Assembly: GCA_963921935.1 (NCBI GenBank)
Contig: OY998175.1
Span: 226,384,122 to 226,448,121, forward strand
DNA length: 64,000 nucleotides
Source: Galeruca laticollis
Taxonomy: Eukaryota > Arthropoda > Insecta > Coleoptera > Chrysomelidae
Reading direction: 5' to 3'
Shown here: positions 14,601 to 29,600 of the stretch, piece by piece
Position numbering within the stretch: position 1 is the stretch's first letter
How the letters are laid out: the number at the start of each line of letters is the position of its first letter
The notes under the pieces: generated by a model
Told to the model about the DNA's origin: nothing
The model's input: the letters and a program-made list of their open reading frames with translations, nothing else
The model's database searches: none
Position numbers and translations under genes: made by a program

Positions 14601-17600
14601 ACTTTCACATGTCCTTTAGAAAACTCGCCTTCGGCTTGTTGTCTAAACTTGGACGCGTGCGATAAAATGATGCCTTTTGAGACTAGCTCTTTAATATATC
14701 TACTATTTATGACATTCGTTCGACTGTGATGCGTAGTTTTTACTGCAGAATGAAATAAAGCGGTGAACAATTTCCCTTAGAATTTGTACCTAATCTAAAT
14801 ATTTCGCATTTCTGAAGATACACTTTATTAAAAGAATACAATGTTGCATATAATTTGGCCTTGACATAAAAAAATCCAACGGTGTAAGGTCCGGCTAACG
14901 AAGTAGCCATTTATTGTTCATTCGATTAATTTGGGAAAATTTCGTTTAAGCGAGTTCTTAGCGAGAATTATTAAGGTACATTTATGGAGGAGCTTTCAAA
15001 ATATACAGGTTGTTTTATTAAAATAAGTAATTCAAACAGCACGTAATTGATTTCAAAATTTGGTGCTTTTTCTTAATCAAAAAATGGTTTCCATAAATTA
15101 GTTCTGATTGATTCTACGTATAATGGGAAATTTATTCAACTCTACCTTATAAGTGATGAAGTTGCCTTTGTGACTGGGCATATCCACACCGATGAGATCT
15201 TTTATTTGGGTGATAACGATCTGGAAAGCTGCCCCACATGTAAAAGCCTTGACCAATACATCAGACATTAAGGCAGTTACTACTCCCAGTCGTAAGCAGT
15301 ACATAATTAACTGAAAAAAAATTCATTTCTGTAATAATGATATTGTTACTGTAATTATTCTTAAAGAAGCTATAGTCTGTTTGGAAAAATGATCACTATC
15401 TTTTTAAAATTGACTATAGGTATATTCAGAGTATGTTAGATATTTTTAAATCTATAAAAATAAAAATATAAACGAAGGTGGAAGAAATTTAAAACATATG
15501 ACAAGATTTATACACGTAAAAATCCAAACAATTGTATTCGGGAGACTTTGAGGACTATAGCGATATGGATATTCAACGGTCGGAAATAAATATTACCTGA
15601 ACTCCTGATGATATCAATGTAACAGCTGTTGCAACTTGGATTGGCGTATAACCAACGCTGGTTACAGTAACACTAGAATCAGTGTTGTTACCATTATTAT
15701 CACTATAAGCTGTCGGTACAAAATACGAAGGATCAGCGTATTCCAAAACAGCTTTACCTGTCATTAAACAAGCTATGGAGAAGGTTCCTGAAAATTTTTG
15801 AAAACAGCTGTATTATTTTTATTTTTCCGTGTTTTGAGACATACTTTTGAAAAAATCCTAGTAAATAAATAGTGAATAAATTGAAATATGTCTAGAAAAC
15901 TCATAAATTTTTTTGTCTTACCCATAGAAGCGTGTCTAGATGTACCAAAAAAGAAATAAACCAAAACGGGAAATATGGCCATATATATACCAACTACCGG
16001 TGGGACGTTTCCTAGAAGAGCGTAAGCCATACCTAAAATGGAAATTTATAATGGAATGACTTTGTTCACTATACAGGGTGAAATAGATTTACCGAATTAA
16101 CGATATTTACTACTGAATACTTTTAAACATAAAATTTCTAAAGAGCTGCTGTTTCTTTTTATCCGGATCTCCTAAAAGGTAGTTTTATACTCACATCTGG
16201 TAATTTTGAGCCATTTTGGATCTCATCGGGTCATTATTTTGCACATTTTGGGATATTTTAGGATATTTCGGATTATTTTGGGATATTTTGGGACGTTTTG
16301 GGATATTTTGGGATATTTTAGGATATTTTGGGATAATTTGGGATATTTTGGTATATTTTGGGGATATTTTTGGGCATTCTTGGATATTTTTGGTTATTTT
16401 GGAAAATATTTTTGGGCAGTTTTTGGATAATTAGGTCATCTTCAGATATTTTGGGCACTTTTGGACATTCTTGGGATCTGTTTTGGAATTTTGCGCATTT
16501 TTTAAAGAATTTTTGGGTCATTTTGGGAAATTTTAGGGTCATTTTGGGATATTTTGAGAGTTCGGGGTCTTTTTGTGATCTTTTGGGTGTATTTGGGCCT
16601 TTTTGGATATTTTGGGCAATTTGGAATATTTTTGTGTGTACTTTTAACAGTTTGAGCATTTTCCAACATTTTGTGGCGTTTCTTGGACATTTTTAGACAT
16701 TTTTGCTATTTTTGGGATATTTTATGCACTTTTGATGCATTTTTGTATGTTTTGAGAATTCATTCGGCATTTTGGGATATTTCGGACATTTTGGGGTAAT
16801 TTGGAACATTTTACAATATTTTGGGATATTTTGGAATACTTTCGGGATATTTTGGGCATATTTAGGGCATATTTTGGGATATTTTGGGGATTTTAGGGAT
16901 ATTTTTGGGCATACTTGGACATTTTTTGGAAATTTTTGGTTATTGTGGAAAACATTTTTGGGCAGTTTTTGGATAATTAGGTCATCTTCAGATATTTTGG
17001 GCACTTTTGGACATTCTTAGGATCCGTTTTGCGCATTTTTAGGATATTTTGAGAATTTTTGGGAAATTTTAGGGTCATTTTGGAATATTTTGAGATTTTT
17101 GGGTCTTTTTGTGATATTTTGGGTCAATTTGGACCTTTTTGGATATTTTGTAATACTTTTGTGTATACTTTTGACATTTTGGGCATTTTATAGCATTTTG
17201 TGGCGTTTTTTGGACCATTTTAGTCATTTTTGCTATTTTTGGGATGCTTTCTGTGCTTTTGGGACATTTTGGACATTTTTGGGCCATTTTAGAATATTTC
17301 GGACATTTTGGGCAATTTTTGGGTATTTTGGAACATTTTACAATATTTTGGAATATTTTGGAATACTTTGGGATATTTTGACAGTATTTTCGACATACTT
17401 AGGGAATATTTTGTGCATATTTTGGGATAGTTTGGGATATTTTGGGAGATTTTGGACATGTTTTGCGCATATTTCAGACATTTTGGTAATATTTTTTACA
17501 TATGTTGGATATTATAAAGTCATATTTTAGATATATTATGGACGACATATTTTAGACGACATATTTTGGAGGACATAATTTTGCCACATTTTGAACGACA

Positions 17601-20600
17601 TATTGCTCAACATATTTTGGACGATATACTTTGGTCATATATTTTGGACTCAGTTCAGACATATTTATGACATATTCAGGATACATTTAGGACATATATT
17701 TAGGCCACATTTAGGACATCTTTAGCTCATATTTACGACATATTTGGAATATGTTTAGGAAACATTCAGTACACATTCATATTCACATATTCAGGATACA
17801 TTTTGGTCATATTTTGGATATACTTTGTACACATTTTGGACATACTATGTACACATTTTGAACATATTTTGGTCATGTTTTGGGCATATTTTGGACATAT
17901 TTTGGACATATTTTGGACAATTTCCAGGATTGGAGTTCCATTAAACGAGACCATATCGCAAAATCTGATTATATTCAAAATAACAAATCAACATAATTAA
18001 GTTAAGTGATATAGTTTTGAATAATTCATTGTTTACCTTGTGGTATGTGCATAACTGCTACTGTGTATCCAGAAGCGAGATCAGATAAGAAGTCGGATTT
18101 CCACTCGTATTTTGGCAGCCATCTTAATACAGGAATTGTTGTTGTTATCGCCGTCTTCAAAGATATATTTTTTGGACATAATTTGTCGGTTACTGAAAGT
18201 AAAATTAATTTATTTTTATTTATAACGTGAATTAGAGGAGTATTTGAATAGTACTATCTGTAACATTGTTAGGTATCAGAGCTCAGTACCTTGTCGTTTA
18301 TATTTGACAATTTCAGCACTTATAATTAATAAAAATATACGCAAAGCACATAAGAAGCAACTGTGTTGAGGAGACAATTATCAAACTAAATGACAGATAA
18401 CTTCCAAACTTATATCGTATAGTGGACAATTGTGTCAAGGAATTATTCGAAAGATGTATTGTACTATATGTATAGGGTGTGACTTTCAAATAGTCAAAAT
18501 GTGATAAAGTTAAACATATGATAAAAAAAAACTAAACAGTTTTCGCTCAAAATATCGTTTTTCGCAAGAATCAAGAATAAAAATATTCTTTCCTTTGACC
18601 CACCAGGAAAAGTAATAATGATTTTATTGGAAAAAATAAACAAAATATAAAGTCAGTCCACAAAAAGTATTTTTAAATATGTGTATTTGGAACAAATAAC
18701 TGATAACAATGTTGTATCATACAAATGCATAATCTGAGTTTTATTATTAAATGACGTTTAGCATAGAAACAAATTATTGTGTAATGAAATTATTTCAAAC
18801 GCATAGACATTACAGTTTTTTTATATGTTCGTGTACGGTTGTTCCAGGATAATTGAGTACGATTATACACTAAACTCATTTCATAGTTAGTCATAACGAT
18901 AATAAAAGCGCGATCAAAGCTACTTGGTATGTATTTCAATTGATCTACTAATGGAGAGACAAACTTTAAGATTTAAATTTCCTCTAAAAAGTATCATTAG
19001 AACTTTTAAACAACCACCCTGTATACAGTCCGCGCGTAAAGTATGGAATAATTTGACAGTTCCTGTAAAACAGTGGAAGATAGAGTAGGTGAATTAATGC
19101 ACTCAAAATTTGAAGTGGTAATATAAAAAAGTGGGGGAATTTTAAAACTACAAAAAATAACAACAAAATTTTAAAACGCGAAATGGTTGTGGATTTTTAT
19201 GAAACTACAAATACACCTACAGGAACACGTGTTTCTCTACTCCCATCAACCAGTCAACCATCTAATAGAGAAGATCTTTCGTACAAGGATAGAACTCAAT
19301 CCAATCCGGCTCCATTTATTGCAGAAAAAACGCTCCGAAATATCAAGTGACAAAGCCAGTTCACCCGATGCTGACGATCAAACCAACGAAATGCTTCCCC
19401 CTTCAAAACCCGTCCCAGACAATCAGAAGAAAAGTAACAAGAAAGCAAGGTTGAGCTCCTCTGAAAAAGCTAATCTCAGAGACAACAACACAATGCATAT
19501 AAAAAGCATACCAAGCTAATCCAAAGGCCTATATCCTTCCAAGCATATTTGGAAAACAGTTTTGGTAGTCGTAATCCGTACCAAAAAGCCTTAAAGTATA
19601 CTAATGACATTAAGTCTCTTATCTCTAATCTAAATTTACTTGATCCAGCTCTTACAGAAAGAATCGATTAAAAACAGAATCACCAGAATAACAAAAAATG
19701 AATCAATCGAAGAGGATTACAGTTCTGATGGTTTTTATCAATCACAACACTCTACAGACTCACCATATTCCGCAGCATCACATGTATTCCAAACCTGGCA
19801 AAAATCATCATAATAATTACATTCCTCTTTCCCTTGTTAAGAATTTTTACAACTCATTAGTGATTACTCTCCTGACCTTACCTGTTTACAAAAAACGAAT
19901 TTCACCAATTCTCACAATCCATATCTCAAAAATCACATTGGTCACAATTTTATCAGACCTACGCGCCAGTGACGGAACTTCAGTCTTCATTTCCAAAGAT
20001 ATATTTTACCAAAAATATCATTTAAATACTGAATTAGAAGCAATTGCTGTAACTATATCGTGTCCCTAAAAAAATGTCATATGTAGCTTATACATTCCTT
20101 CAAATTATGCTTAGAAATAATCTAATTAATCACCTTCCCTTTTCTTTTATATTGGTTGGCGACTTCAATGCTCATAACCAGATGTGTTCTTTCGAATGAA
20201 CTTTAGCCGAGGTAAATCGATTGAAAATGATCTAAACAATTTTGATATTAACATTCTTAATACCGGCAGTAACGTAGTAGGATGTGATAATATGCTACAG
20301 CAACCAGACAGTTTGATATCCCACGAAGTACCCTCAAAAGGAGGGTTCTCGAGAAAAATCGTGATGCCAATGAAGGTAGAAAGATACTAGGAAGCTATCT
20401 ATGTGTATTTAATCAGAAAAAGAGGAAGAACTCATAATCATATCTTTGATATGGAACAATGATTTTATGGTATATCAATGCAGGATCTATGCCATTTGGC
20501 ATTTCAGCTTGCTTCAACATCGATTCAACAAAGAAAAAAGAATGACAAGCAAGGATTGGGTGACATGCTTTAGAAAATGCCACCCTAATATTGCCCTAAG

Positions 20601-23600
20601 AAAACCAGAATCTACGTCGATAGCCAGAGCACAGGGGTTTAATAGAACCAAGGCACACATTTTTTAACATCCTTCAAACAGTGCAAGATAAACATTTTTT
20701 TCCTGCTCATCGAATGCACAATGTCGATGAAACTGGTCTTTTGACGCTAAAGGGAAGACGCCAAGTTGGTGCTATTACGTCAGCGGAAACAGGTTTGCTG
20801 TCCACATTTCCAGTTTGCATGTCCGCGGGAGGCACTTTAAGATCTTTCCAAGAAAATGACTGAAGATAAAACTTCAAGATAGAGCTCTTCCAGGAACCTG
20901 TAATCCCAGCAGATGGATACAGATGGATATATTCATGCAATGGTTTGATCATTTTTTGAAACACGCTAAACCATCCGATCAAGATCCAGTGCTGCTAATT
21001 GTGAATGGTAGTGGAACCCACACTAAAACAATTGACTTAATAGAAAAGGCCAGAAAGAATTTTACAACTGTCGTATGTTTACCCCCCCCCCCACAAACTG
21101 CAAGCAACATCTGGACGTGTATTTACTGCACCTTTCAAAACTTTCTACGTCCAAGCTGGTGAAAAATCATCAGTACACTTCTTGCAGAGGCATTTTTGCA
21201 TGCAACTGTACCAACTACGGCGATAAATGGATTTCGCAAGTGTGGCATTTTCCATATAGATCCGAACATGTTCTCTGACGTAGATTTTGTTGCTGTTTCT
21301 AACATTCCAATGATTCCTGAAAACAATAATCGCCCTAATGCTGCAGACGATGTGTCAAATGATAAGAATACAGCAGTAAATGGACGAGTAGATGCAAGAG
21401 ATGCGGTATATGAACAGTATATATTAGACAGACCAGAAGCTGAAGTTGGAGATGAAGAAAATACTTTCCAAGATGAAGTTATGCGAAATGTAAACAATGT
21501 AGTAGATACTCGTAGTACTCCGAAATCACAATCCAAATCATTTCCATTACTAAGCCCAAAAGCCTTTGCCTAAACAAAAAAGCCTATAACAAAGAAAACC
21601 AAACCTAAAAAAGAACAAAACAGCAATAATAACATCTAGCATGGGCGTAGCCAGCGAAGGGCAGGGAGGAGCAACTGCCCCCCTGGAAGCAAAAATAAAT
21701 TAAATAATTTTTATATTTTAATGAACAAAAAATTAAATCTAAAATATACATATTTTTTTGTTATCTGTTTTATATATTTTGTTTGTTGTTGTAGTCGTTT
21801 GGTTGTTTTTATGAACATTTTAAAATTAATTAATAAGCTCTAATAAATAAAATTATTCGCGTGTCCTTTGTCACTAAAATATATTTCATCAGCAAAAAAC
21901 GAAGCTGTTTGAAAAACTGACATAGGGCTAAATATACAGGGTGTTCATTTCAGGACTTCCCACCCTAATTTTCTCGAAATGTGTGTATTTTAAAAAAAAT
22001 CCTGGGACACGTCAACAAATATATCGAAGGGGACAACTTTTTATCATAAAGGCAACGCGCCCCCTTTCACCCCCCGCCAGGGGGAGTTGCCAACTTCAAA
22101 ATCTTAAATGGGAAGGGGTATTGAGCTATACCTCATTTTAAAGGTCTTTTTAATCTCTACACGTCGGTTTTTGTTTTTTTTTAAGTTGATCAATTCGTTG
22201 TCGAGATATTTAGGAAAATCTATTTGCTGCTTCGTACCATTAAAATAAAAAGTGCAACTGTTTATTCTCATTCCTAAATTACAATATTGTACACAGATTT
22301 CCAATTTAATAATTGCTCAAAATGTTGCCCATTGCTGGCCAAACAATGGTATTACCACTGTTCAAATTCGTGACGCACATTTTCGAACACTTCTGTTCGA
22401 ATTGCTCGATATTCTGCAGTAATCGTTTGTCGAAGGTCTATATTTTGTGGCGAGGGTGTGTAAACAACTGATTTTAAATGTCCCCATAAAAAATCACATG
22501 GTGCTAGATCTGGGGACCTAGCTGGCCACTCTATAGGTCCTCTTCGCCCTACCCATTTACCGGGAAATTCATTGTTTAACCATTGACGGACCGGAAGCAC
22601 ATAATGGGGGGAGCTCCATCTTGCTGAAAATATAACTCATTTTCGTCAAGAAAGTTGTTGCCATCTCTATCCAGTTGATTTTCAATTGCTTCGGTAATTA
22701 ACGGATTGATCGTATTTTCTAGCATATTCAAGTACATCTCACCATTTAGATTTCCATTTATAAACAATGGACCAATTACTTGATTTCCTAGTATACCGGC
22801 CCATACATTAATTTTTTGGGGATGCTGGGTATGCCCTTCGACAAATACATGGTCATTTTCATTGCTCCAATATCTGCAATTATGTTTGTTGACAAAACCA
22901 TTTAAATAAAAAGTACAATCATCAGTGAAGCAGATATTTTTTTAAAATTCGTTATTCTTATTAATAATTGTAGTCATTTGTTCACAAAACTTAATTCTTC
23001 TGTCAAAATCGTCTTTACTTAACTCTTGACATACTTTCATTTTATAGGGATGGAATTTATTAGTTTTTGTAATTTTGTGGACAGAGCCTAAGGAAATTCC
23101 AGTTGCAGCAGAAATGGTACGTAACGAAGTATTAGGATTCATACCAAAATAACCTATCACTTCAATTTGAGTGGCTTCATTCAAAACTCTTGGCTGATCA
23201 TGTTTTAAATTTGCAACAGATCCTGTTTGAGTATATTTGGCGATTATATTTAGGACATACCTATGAGAGGTGTCCTTATCTGGGTGCCTTTCGTTAAATA
23301 TTGCAGCAGTTCGTCGAGCACATTGGTTTTCGGCGCCGTAAATTAACACTATTTCAACTTTTTCAGCTAAAGTGTAAACCATTTTTAATAAATTGCTTTT
23401 TCACACAACTGGTAAGTAAGGTAAACAATTCAATAGGTATCATTCGTTGTCGAAATATTTAGGAAAATCTGTTTGCTGCTTCGTACCATTAAAATAAAAA
23501 CTGCAATTATTTGTTTTGTTATTCCTTTCAACTTTTTAGTATAAAAAAATGCAAAAAAATGTTTTTGATAGAGAAAATGAAAGACATGATACCTATTGAA

Positions 23601-26600
23601 TTAGTGTTTTTAAATGAAACTCAAGGTCTTGAGTTTCATTTAAAAACACTAATATGAGCATATTCCACGAAGTAAGGGTCGAGACAGTCAATTTCGCCTA
23701 TTGAATTGTTTACCATACTTACCAGTTGTGTGAAAAAGCAATTTATTATTAATGGTTTACACTTTAGCTGAAAAAGTTGAAATAGTGTTAATTTACGGCG
23801 CCGAAAACCAATGTGCTCGACGAACTGCTGCAATATTTAACGAAAGGCACCCAGATAAGAACACCTCTCATAGGTATGTCCTAAATCTAATCGCCAAATT
23901 TACTCAAACAGGATCTGTTACAAATTTAAATCATAATAAGCCAAGAGTTTTGAATGAAGCCACTCAAATTGAAGTGATAGGTTATTTTGGTATGAATCCT
24001 AATACTTCGTTACGTACCATTTCTGCTGCAACTGGAATTTCCTTAGGTTCTGTCCAGAAAATTACAAAAATTAATAAATTTCATCTCTATAAAATGAAAG
24101 TATGTCAAGAGTTAAGTGAAGACGATTTTGACAGAAGAATTGAGTTTTGTGAACAAATGACTACAATTATTAATAACAATAACGAATTTTTTAAAAATAT
24201 CTGCTTCACTGATGAGTGTACTTTTTATTTAAATGGTTTTGTCAACAAACATAATTGCAGATATTGGAGCAATGAAAATTACCATGTATTTGTCGAATGG
24301 CATACCCAGCATCCCCAAAAAATTAATGTATGGGCCGGTATACTAGGAAATCAAGTAATTGGTCCATTGTTTATAAATGGAAATCTAAATGGTGAGATGT
24401 ACTTGAATATGCTAGAAAATACGATCAATCCGTTAATTACCGAAGCAATTGAAAATCAACTGGATAGAGATGGCAACAACTTTCTTGACGAAAATGAGTT
24501 ATATATTCAGCAAGATGGAGCTCCCCCCCCATTATGTGCTTCCGGTCCGTCAATGGTCAAACAATGTATTTCCCGTTAAATGGATAGGGCGAAGAGGACC
24601 TATAGAGTGGCCAGCTAGGTCCCCAGATCTAGCACCATGTGATTTTTTTCTATGGGGACATTTAAAATCAGTTGTTTACACACCCCCGCCACAAAATATA
24701 GGAGACCTCCGACAAAGGATTACTGCAGAATGTTGAGCAATTCGAACAGAAGTGTTTGAAAATGTGCGTCACGAATTTGAACAGCGGTTATACCATTATT
24801 TGGCCAACAATGGGCAACATTTTGAGCAATTATCAACTTGAAAATCTGTGTACAATATTATAATTTAGTTTTGATAAAAGGAATGAGAATAAACAGTTGC
24901 AGTTTTATTTTAATGGTACGAAGCAGCAAATAGATTTTCCTAAATATCTCGACAACGAATTGATCAACTTAAAAAAAACAAAAACCGACGTGTAGAGATT
25001 AAAAAGACCTTTAAAATGAGGTATAACTCGATACCCTTTCATATTTAAGATTTTGAAGTTGGCAACTCCCCCTGGCGGGGGGTGAAAGGAGGCGCGTTGC
25101 CTTTATGATAAAAAGTTGTCCCCTTCGATATATTTGTTGACGTGTCCCAGGATTTTTTTTTAAAATACACACATTTCGAGAAAATTAGCGTGGGAAGTCC
25201 TGAAATGAACACCCTGTATATTAATAGCGTTTTCGATCTATGCATTGGTGCACACCAGAATTGTCCCACACCAGAATTGGATAAAAAGGAGTGTTCGATT
25301 TACTGTCAGGATACGTCAATTTTTAGTGTTCGATTAAACCACTCTCAGCCGGACATTTTCAATTAACTACATGTTTTAATCCTATTAATTAATTAACATA
25401 AATTTACTCAATAAGTTGTTTTAGTCTGAAATATTTTGAAACATTCTATTCACAATCGAATCGAAATATTTTTATAACAACTATTGAGTTGATATGTAAA
25501 TGCTCTTATCTATCTTCAGTGGGGACGCATGGAGACAGAGACCGCATGCATGAATTATCACCAATAAAAATTCTTGTGGGTGGGGTGGGAGGTTCTCGCG
25601 CTATGAGTGTATCCGTGACGGGTCGACAAATATTAGTGTGTATGGACTGTTTATGCTGATCAGTAGTTTAACGTGTGTGCTTATTTACGGTCGCCTAGAC
25701 CGGGGTTATCACTGATCTAACCGAAATTTTACTTTGGTAATTTTTTTTAATTAATGCGTTTTGATTATTTTTTAATCATCCTCGTTATTTTAGAACAATG
25801 GCAAGCTACGAACAGGAGCAGAAAAGACTTGAGAAGCTTATGAATGATGTTTTCAATTATGAGGAGGAAGAAGTAGCGCCCGAAGATGAGAACGAAGAGG
25901 AGGCAGATCATGTTGACGTGAATTCAGAGTCGTCAGATACTGAACAAGAGTTTGATAATGAAGAGGAAGGTTTAGCGGAATCTATTGGCCCACATTTTAT
26001 TGGCAAAGATAAAAAGATAACTTGGAAAAAACACTATGTCCCTTCAAACTTTAAAACTAGAAGTAAGAATATTATAAAAATGAAGCTTCCTTCTGTCGCT
26101 GCTGGACCGCGTGACCTTCAGAATCCATTGCAAATTTGGCGTTCATTTTTTGACGACAGCATTATAAACCTTATGGTGACTCATACCAATGAATACCTGC
26201 TATCTGTAGCGGAGAATTACGGGCGAGCAACTTACACCCGACCAACTAATAAAGTAGAGATCGAGGCGTTATTGGGATTGCTGCTTCTAGCTGGAGTAAA
26301 AAAATGCAATCATCTAAATGCTGAAGACCTTTTCAAAACGAATGGTACAGCTCCAGATATATTCAGAACTACCATGTCTCTTCAAAGATTTCGAATGTTG
26401 ATTCGCTTTCTCCGCTTTGATGACATAGAGACAAGAGAAGAACGTCGTACAATGGACAAGTTAGCTCCAATCTGAACTGTATTTGATAAATTTGTAAGTA
26501 ACTGTAAACAAAATTACAATATGTCGCACTATGTAACAGTTGATGAGAAATTGGAGGCTTTTAGGGGCCGGTGCCCATTTCGACAATACATGCCAACGAA

Positions 26601-29600
26601 ACCAAACAAATATGGAATCAAAATTTTCGCTCTATGTGATGCGAAAATGTTTTATACATATAATTTGGAGGTCTACGTTGGAACTCAACCAGAAGGACCA
26701 TTCTCTCAGGACAATAGCGGAATGTCCATTGTTCAGCCGCTATGCGAGCCTATCTATGGTTCTAGGCGTAATGTTACGACAGATAGATGTTTTAATAGCG
26801 TGCCATTAGCTAAGTATTTGTTGCAGAAAGAACTCACAACCATAGGTACAATACGCTGTAACAAAAGAGAACTGCCATCCGAAATTGTTCAGCGTAATAA
26901 TTCTCGTGCTATTGGAAGCAGCATGTTTGGGTTTGGAGATAATTTTACGATTGTATCGTACCTACCTAAAAAAAAATAAGAACGTTCTTCTGATTTCGAC
27001 TTGCCACGATGATGATAAAATTGACGCTGAAACTGGGAAGCCAGAAATAATAGTGGATTATAACAAGACAAAAGCGGGGGTGGATGTGGTTGATCAACTT
27101 TCGGCCAACTATAATTGTGCACGACCCACACGACGCTGGCAGATGGCTGTGTTTTATAGTTTATTGAATATATCTGGTATAAATACTCAAGTGATACATG
27201 TTGGAAATACCGGAGAGACGATTTTGAGACGAAAATTTCTTGAGGGTTTAGCACTAACTCTTATTAGTCCTCATCGAAGGGTTCGAGATCAATGCACCAA
27301 CCTTCCAAAAACTATCCGCCTAAGAATATCAGAAATCTGTAAAATACCATTGCCGGAGGAGGAACAACCGGAGAGGCGTCTTCTAGGAAGATGTGTCGAA
27401 TGTGGTTATAAGAAGAATCGAAAGACGAAGTATTGTTGCAGAAAGTGCAATAAGTTTCTGTGTTTGGAACATGTTGGCATAGTGTGTAACAATTGTTTCG
27501 ATATTTTGAACAATGTGGAACAAAAGGACTTTTATAATATGTTTTAACATTTCCAGAATATATTTCTATGAATTTAGAAGCTTAGTTCTTTTAAGCCATA
27601 TAATATATTCGAAATTGTTAAAGTGGTCTACCAGATCGGCGTCATTACTCGTGTTATGGATGTTTACGTCACCACTGAAGGGCTAGCGAGAGTTCCTATT
27701 TAATAGTGTAACGAAACGCCACTGGTTTTCTTCGAGTTCAAAAAAATCGAGATACAAGTGAGGAATATACGGGAACCGGCGAATGTTCTGGCAATTTCTA
27801 GGCTCAAAAGTGTATTATATAAAGTTAGTTGCCTATCCGACGCGAGAACAGACAGTACAGAGGGAAAATCTATAACAAAAGTTTTACCACAGAATAAAGA
27901 GACAGAAAAGACAATATGGATATAAGAAATTGGTTACAAAAAGGTAAGTTAAATAATTTCAGTAGAAAATTAAATTTTTAATTAAAACTTTAGAGTCATT
28001 CCGTTAGACATGGTCCAAAAATTTTAAAATTGGTTGCTCGACCAGCACCAAATAAAACAAAACTACCATGTAATGATAGCTTATAATGTAGATATGTTAT
28101 ATCCGATGGTAATATTTGTTCAAAATTATTTTTTTTTAATTGTCGGCCGTTTTTGTATCGCAGCGTTTCGAAAAAAATTCAATTGCAGCCCTTTACAAAA
28201 TTGTCAATTGCTCTTTACTCTTTGCTTGTATGTTTGTGAAACAATTTTTTTTAGCTTTGGCAAAAGATTTTGTGCATTATTATTATAAGTTTATATATTT
28301 TTCATTATTATGGTGCCGACTTTTTTGCCTTCTAATGTAATTATAACAAACATTACAATAATGCACCGATTTTAACAGTTGATATCTCAAATGGGACTAA
28401 ATATAAAAACTTGAAATTTTCACAGATTAAAGATCAAAATGCACTTTATACGTGCGTTTAATTTCATTTTGTGTTTTTAATCTAGAGAAAAAATATTAAC
28501 ATCAGATATAGTAAATCCACGCCACATTATAAGCTATCATTACATGGTAGTTTTGTTTTATACTAATTTTTATACTAGGGACTAAGAACAAGAATGATAT
28601 TAGGTTATTATTTTAAGGTCAAAAATTTCTAAAACGGAAAAAAGTTCATGATGACAGTAGTGGAAGTGGGAGCAATGATTATGATGAAGATGAAAATAAA
28701 ATGGTCGGAACATCAAAATCGGAATCTATTTTTGAAGGAGGCTCAAGTAGTTCTTCAAATCTACATGAAGCTGTCTCTGGAACTGGGACCTTTAAACAAA
28801 CTGAAGAACACCATGGCTATCATGAAAATAACATTGGTCGTTATGTTAGTGGTGCCAATAACTTGTCTTCTGAAAATAAAAAGGAATTGTTGACAAACCC
28901 TTGGGCTCCATAATCCAATTACCATTTTGCTTCTGATGCCATTCACTTGAAAAGAAAATTTAACCATCGCTGGTTAGATTAATATACTCCATGGCTGGTG
29001 TACTCAAGTCGTTTGAAAGGTGCTCTATGTTTGTATTGTGTTTTATTTCCGCCAAGAATTGCTACAGTTAAAGGAGTTTTGGGGTCATTTATGGTAAGGC
29101 CTTACATGAAGTTTAAGGATGTATATGAAGATTGTAGAAAGCACGTTGGCAGCCATTACCACAAATCTTCAACAGCTGCTGCAAAAGCATTTCTTGAAAA
29201 TGCTCCTGTTGATATCCAGTTGCAAATAGGACACCATAAGACGATTGAATAAAATAAACAAATATTGTCAGCAATTATTTCATGCATAATATTTTGTGGA
29301 ATTTATGATTTACCGCTTAGAGGAAAAGAAGAAAATGAGGGAGTTTTCTTTGACTTTTTAAATTTGAGGATTCACTCAGGTGATGAGAAGCTAGAGAGCC
29401 ACTTGGATAAATGTAAAAAAAAATACCTCACCAACAAATCAAAATAATCAGGGAGGAATTTGTAGGCTACATTGAGTTAAAATGTCAAGATGCTTCTACA
29501 ATCTCTAGCGCAATTCAAAGTTTTTTAGAAGATAACATTTTTTTCGCCGATAATTGTGTGGGATTCGGATTTGACAGGTGTTTCATGATGGCCGGCAAAG

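Larger units (their letters stand above)
21937..25216. mobile_element. Inverted pair of DD41D mariner-like elements
   Basis: Outer ends cagggtgttcatttcagg and its inverse, flanked by TA. Two transposase copies point away from each other (22274-23382 minus, 23752-24841 plus), each closely similar to the other. The centre is a perfect hairpin (23601-23654), and 23446-23535 duplicates sequence that normally lies near the 3' end (cgaaatatttaggaaaatct). Inserted in the left part of the hAT. Confidence 0.8.

Noticed and set aside
16206..17530. Long open frames on both strands rich in FGYF or YPK
   Set aside because: They follow from the decamer repeat, which lacks stops in several frames; no start context or conserved protein.
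16206..17925. CRISPR-like array
   Set aside because: Units are degenerate decamers without spacers, and the sequence is clearly eukaryotic.
18473..19024. Complete mariner MITE in intron 1
   Set aside because: Ends match only loosely; left as a low-confidence note.
25514..27680. Terminal repeats of piggyBac A
   Set aside because: A 14-bp inverted match encloses the gene, but there is no TTAA next to it, so the ends are not claimed.
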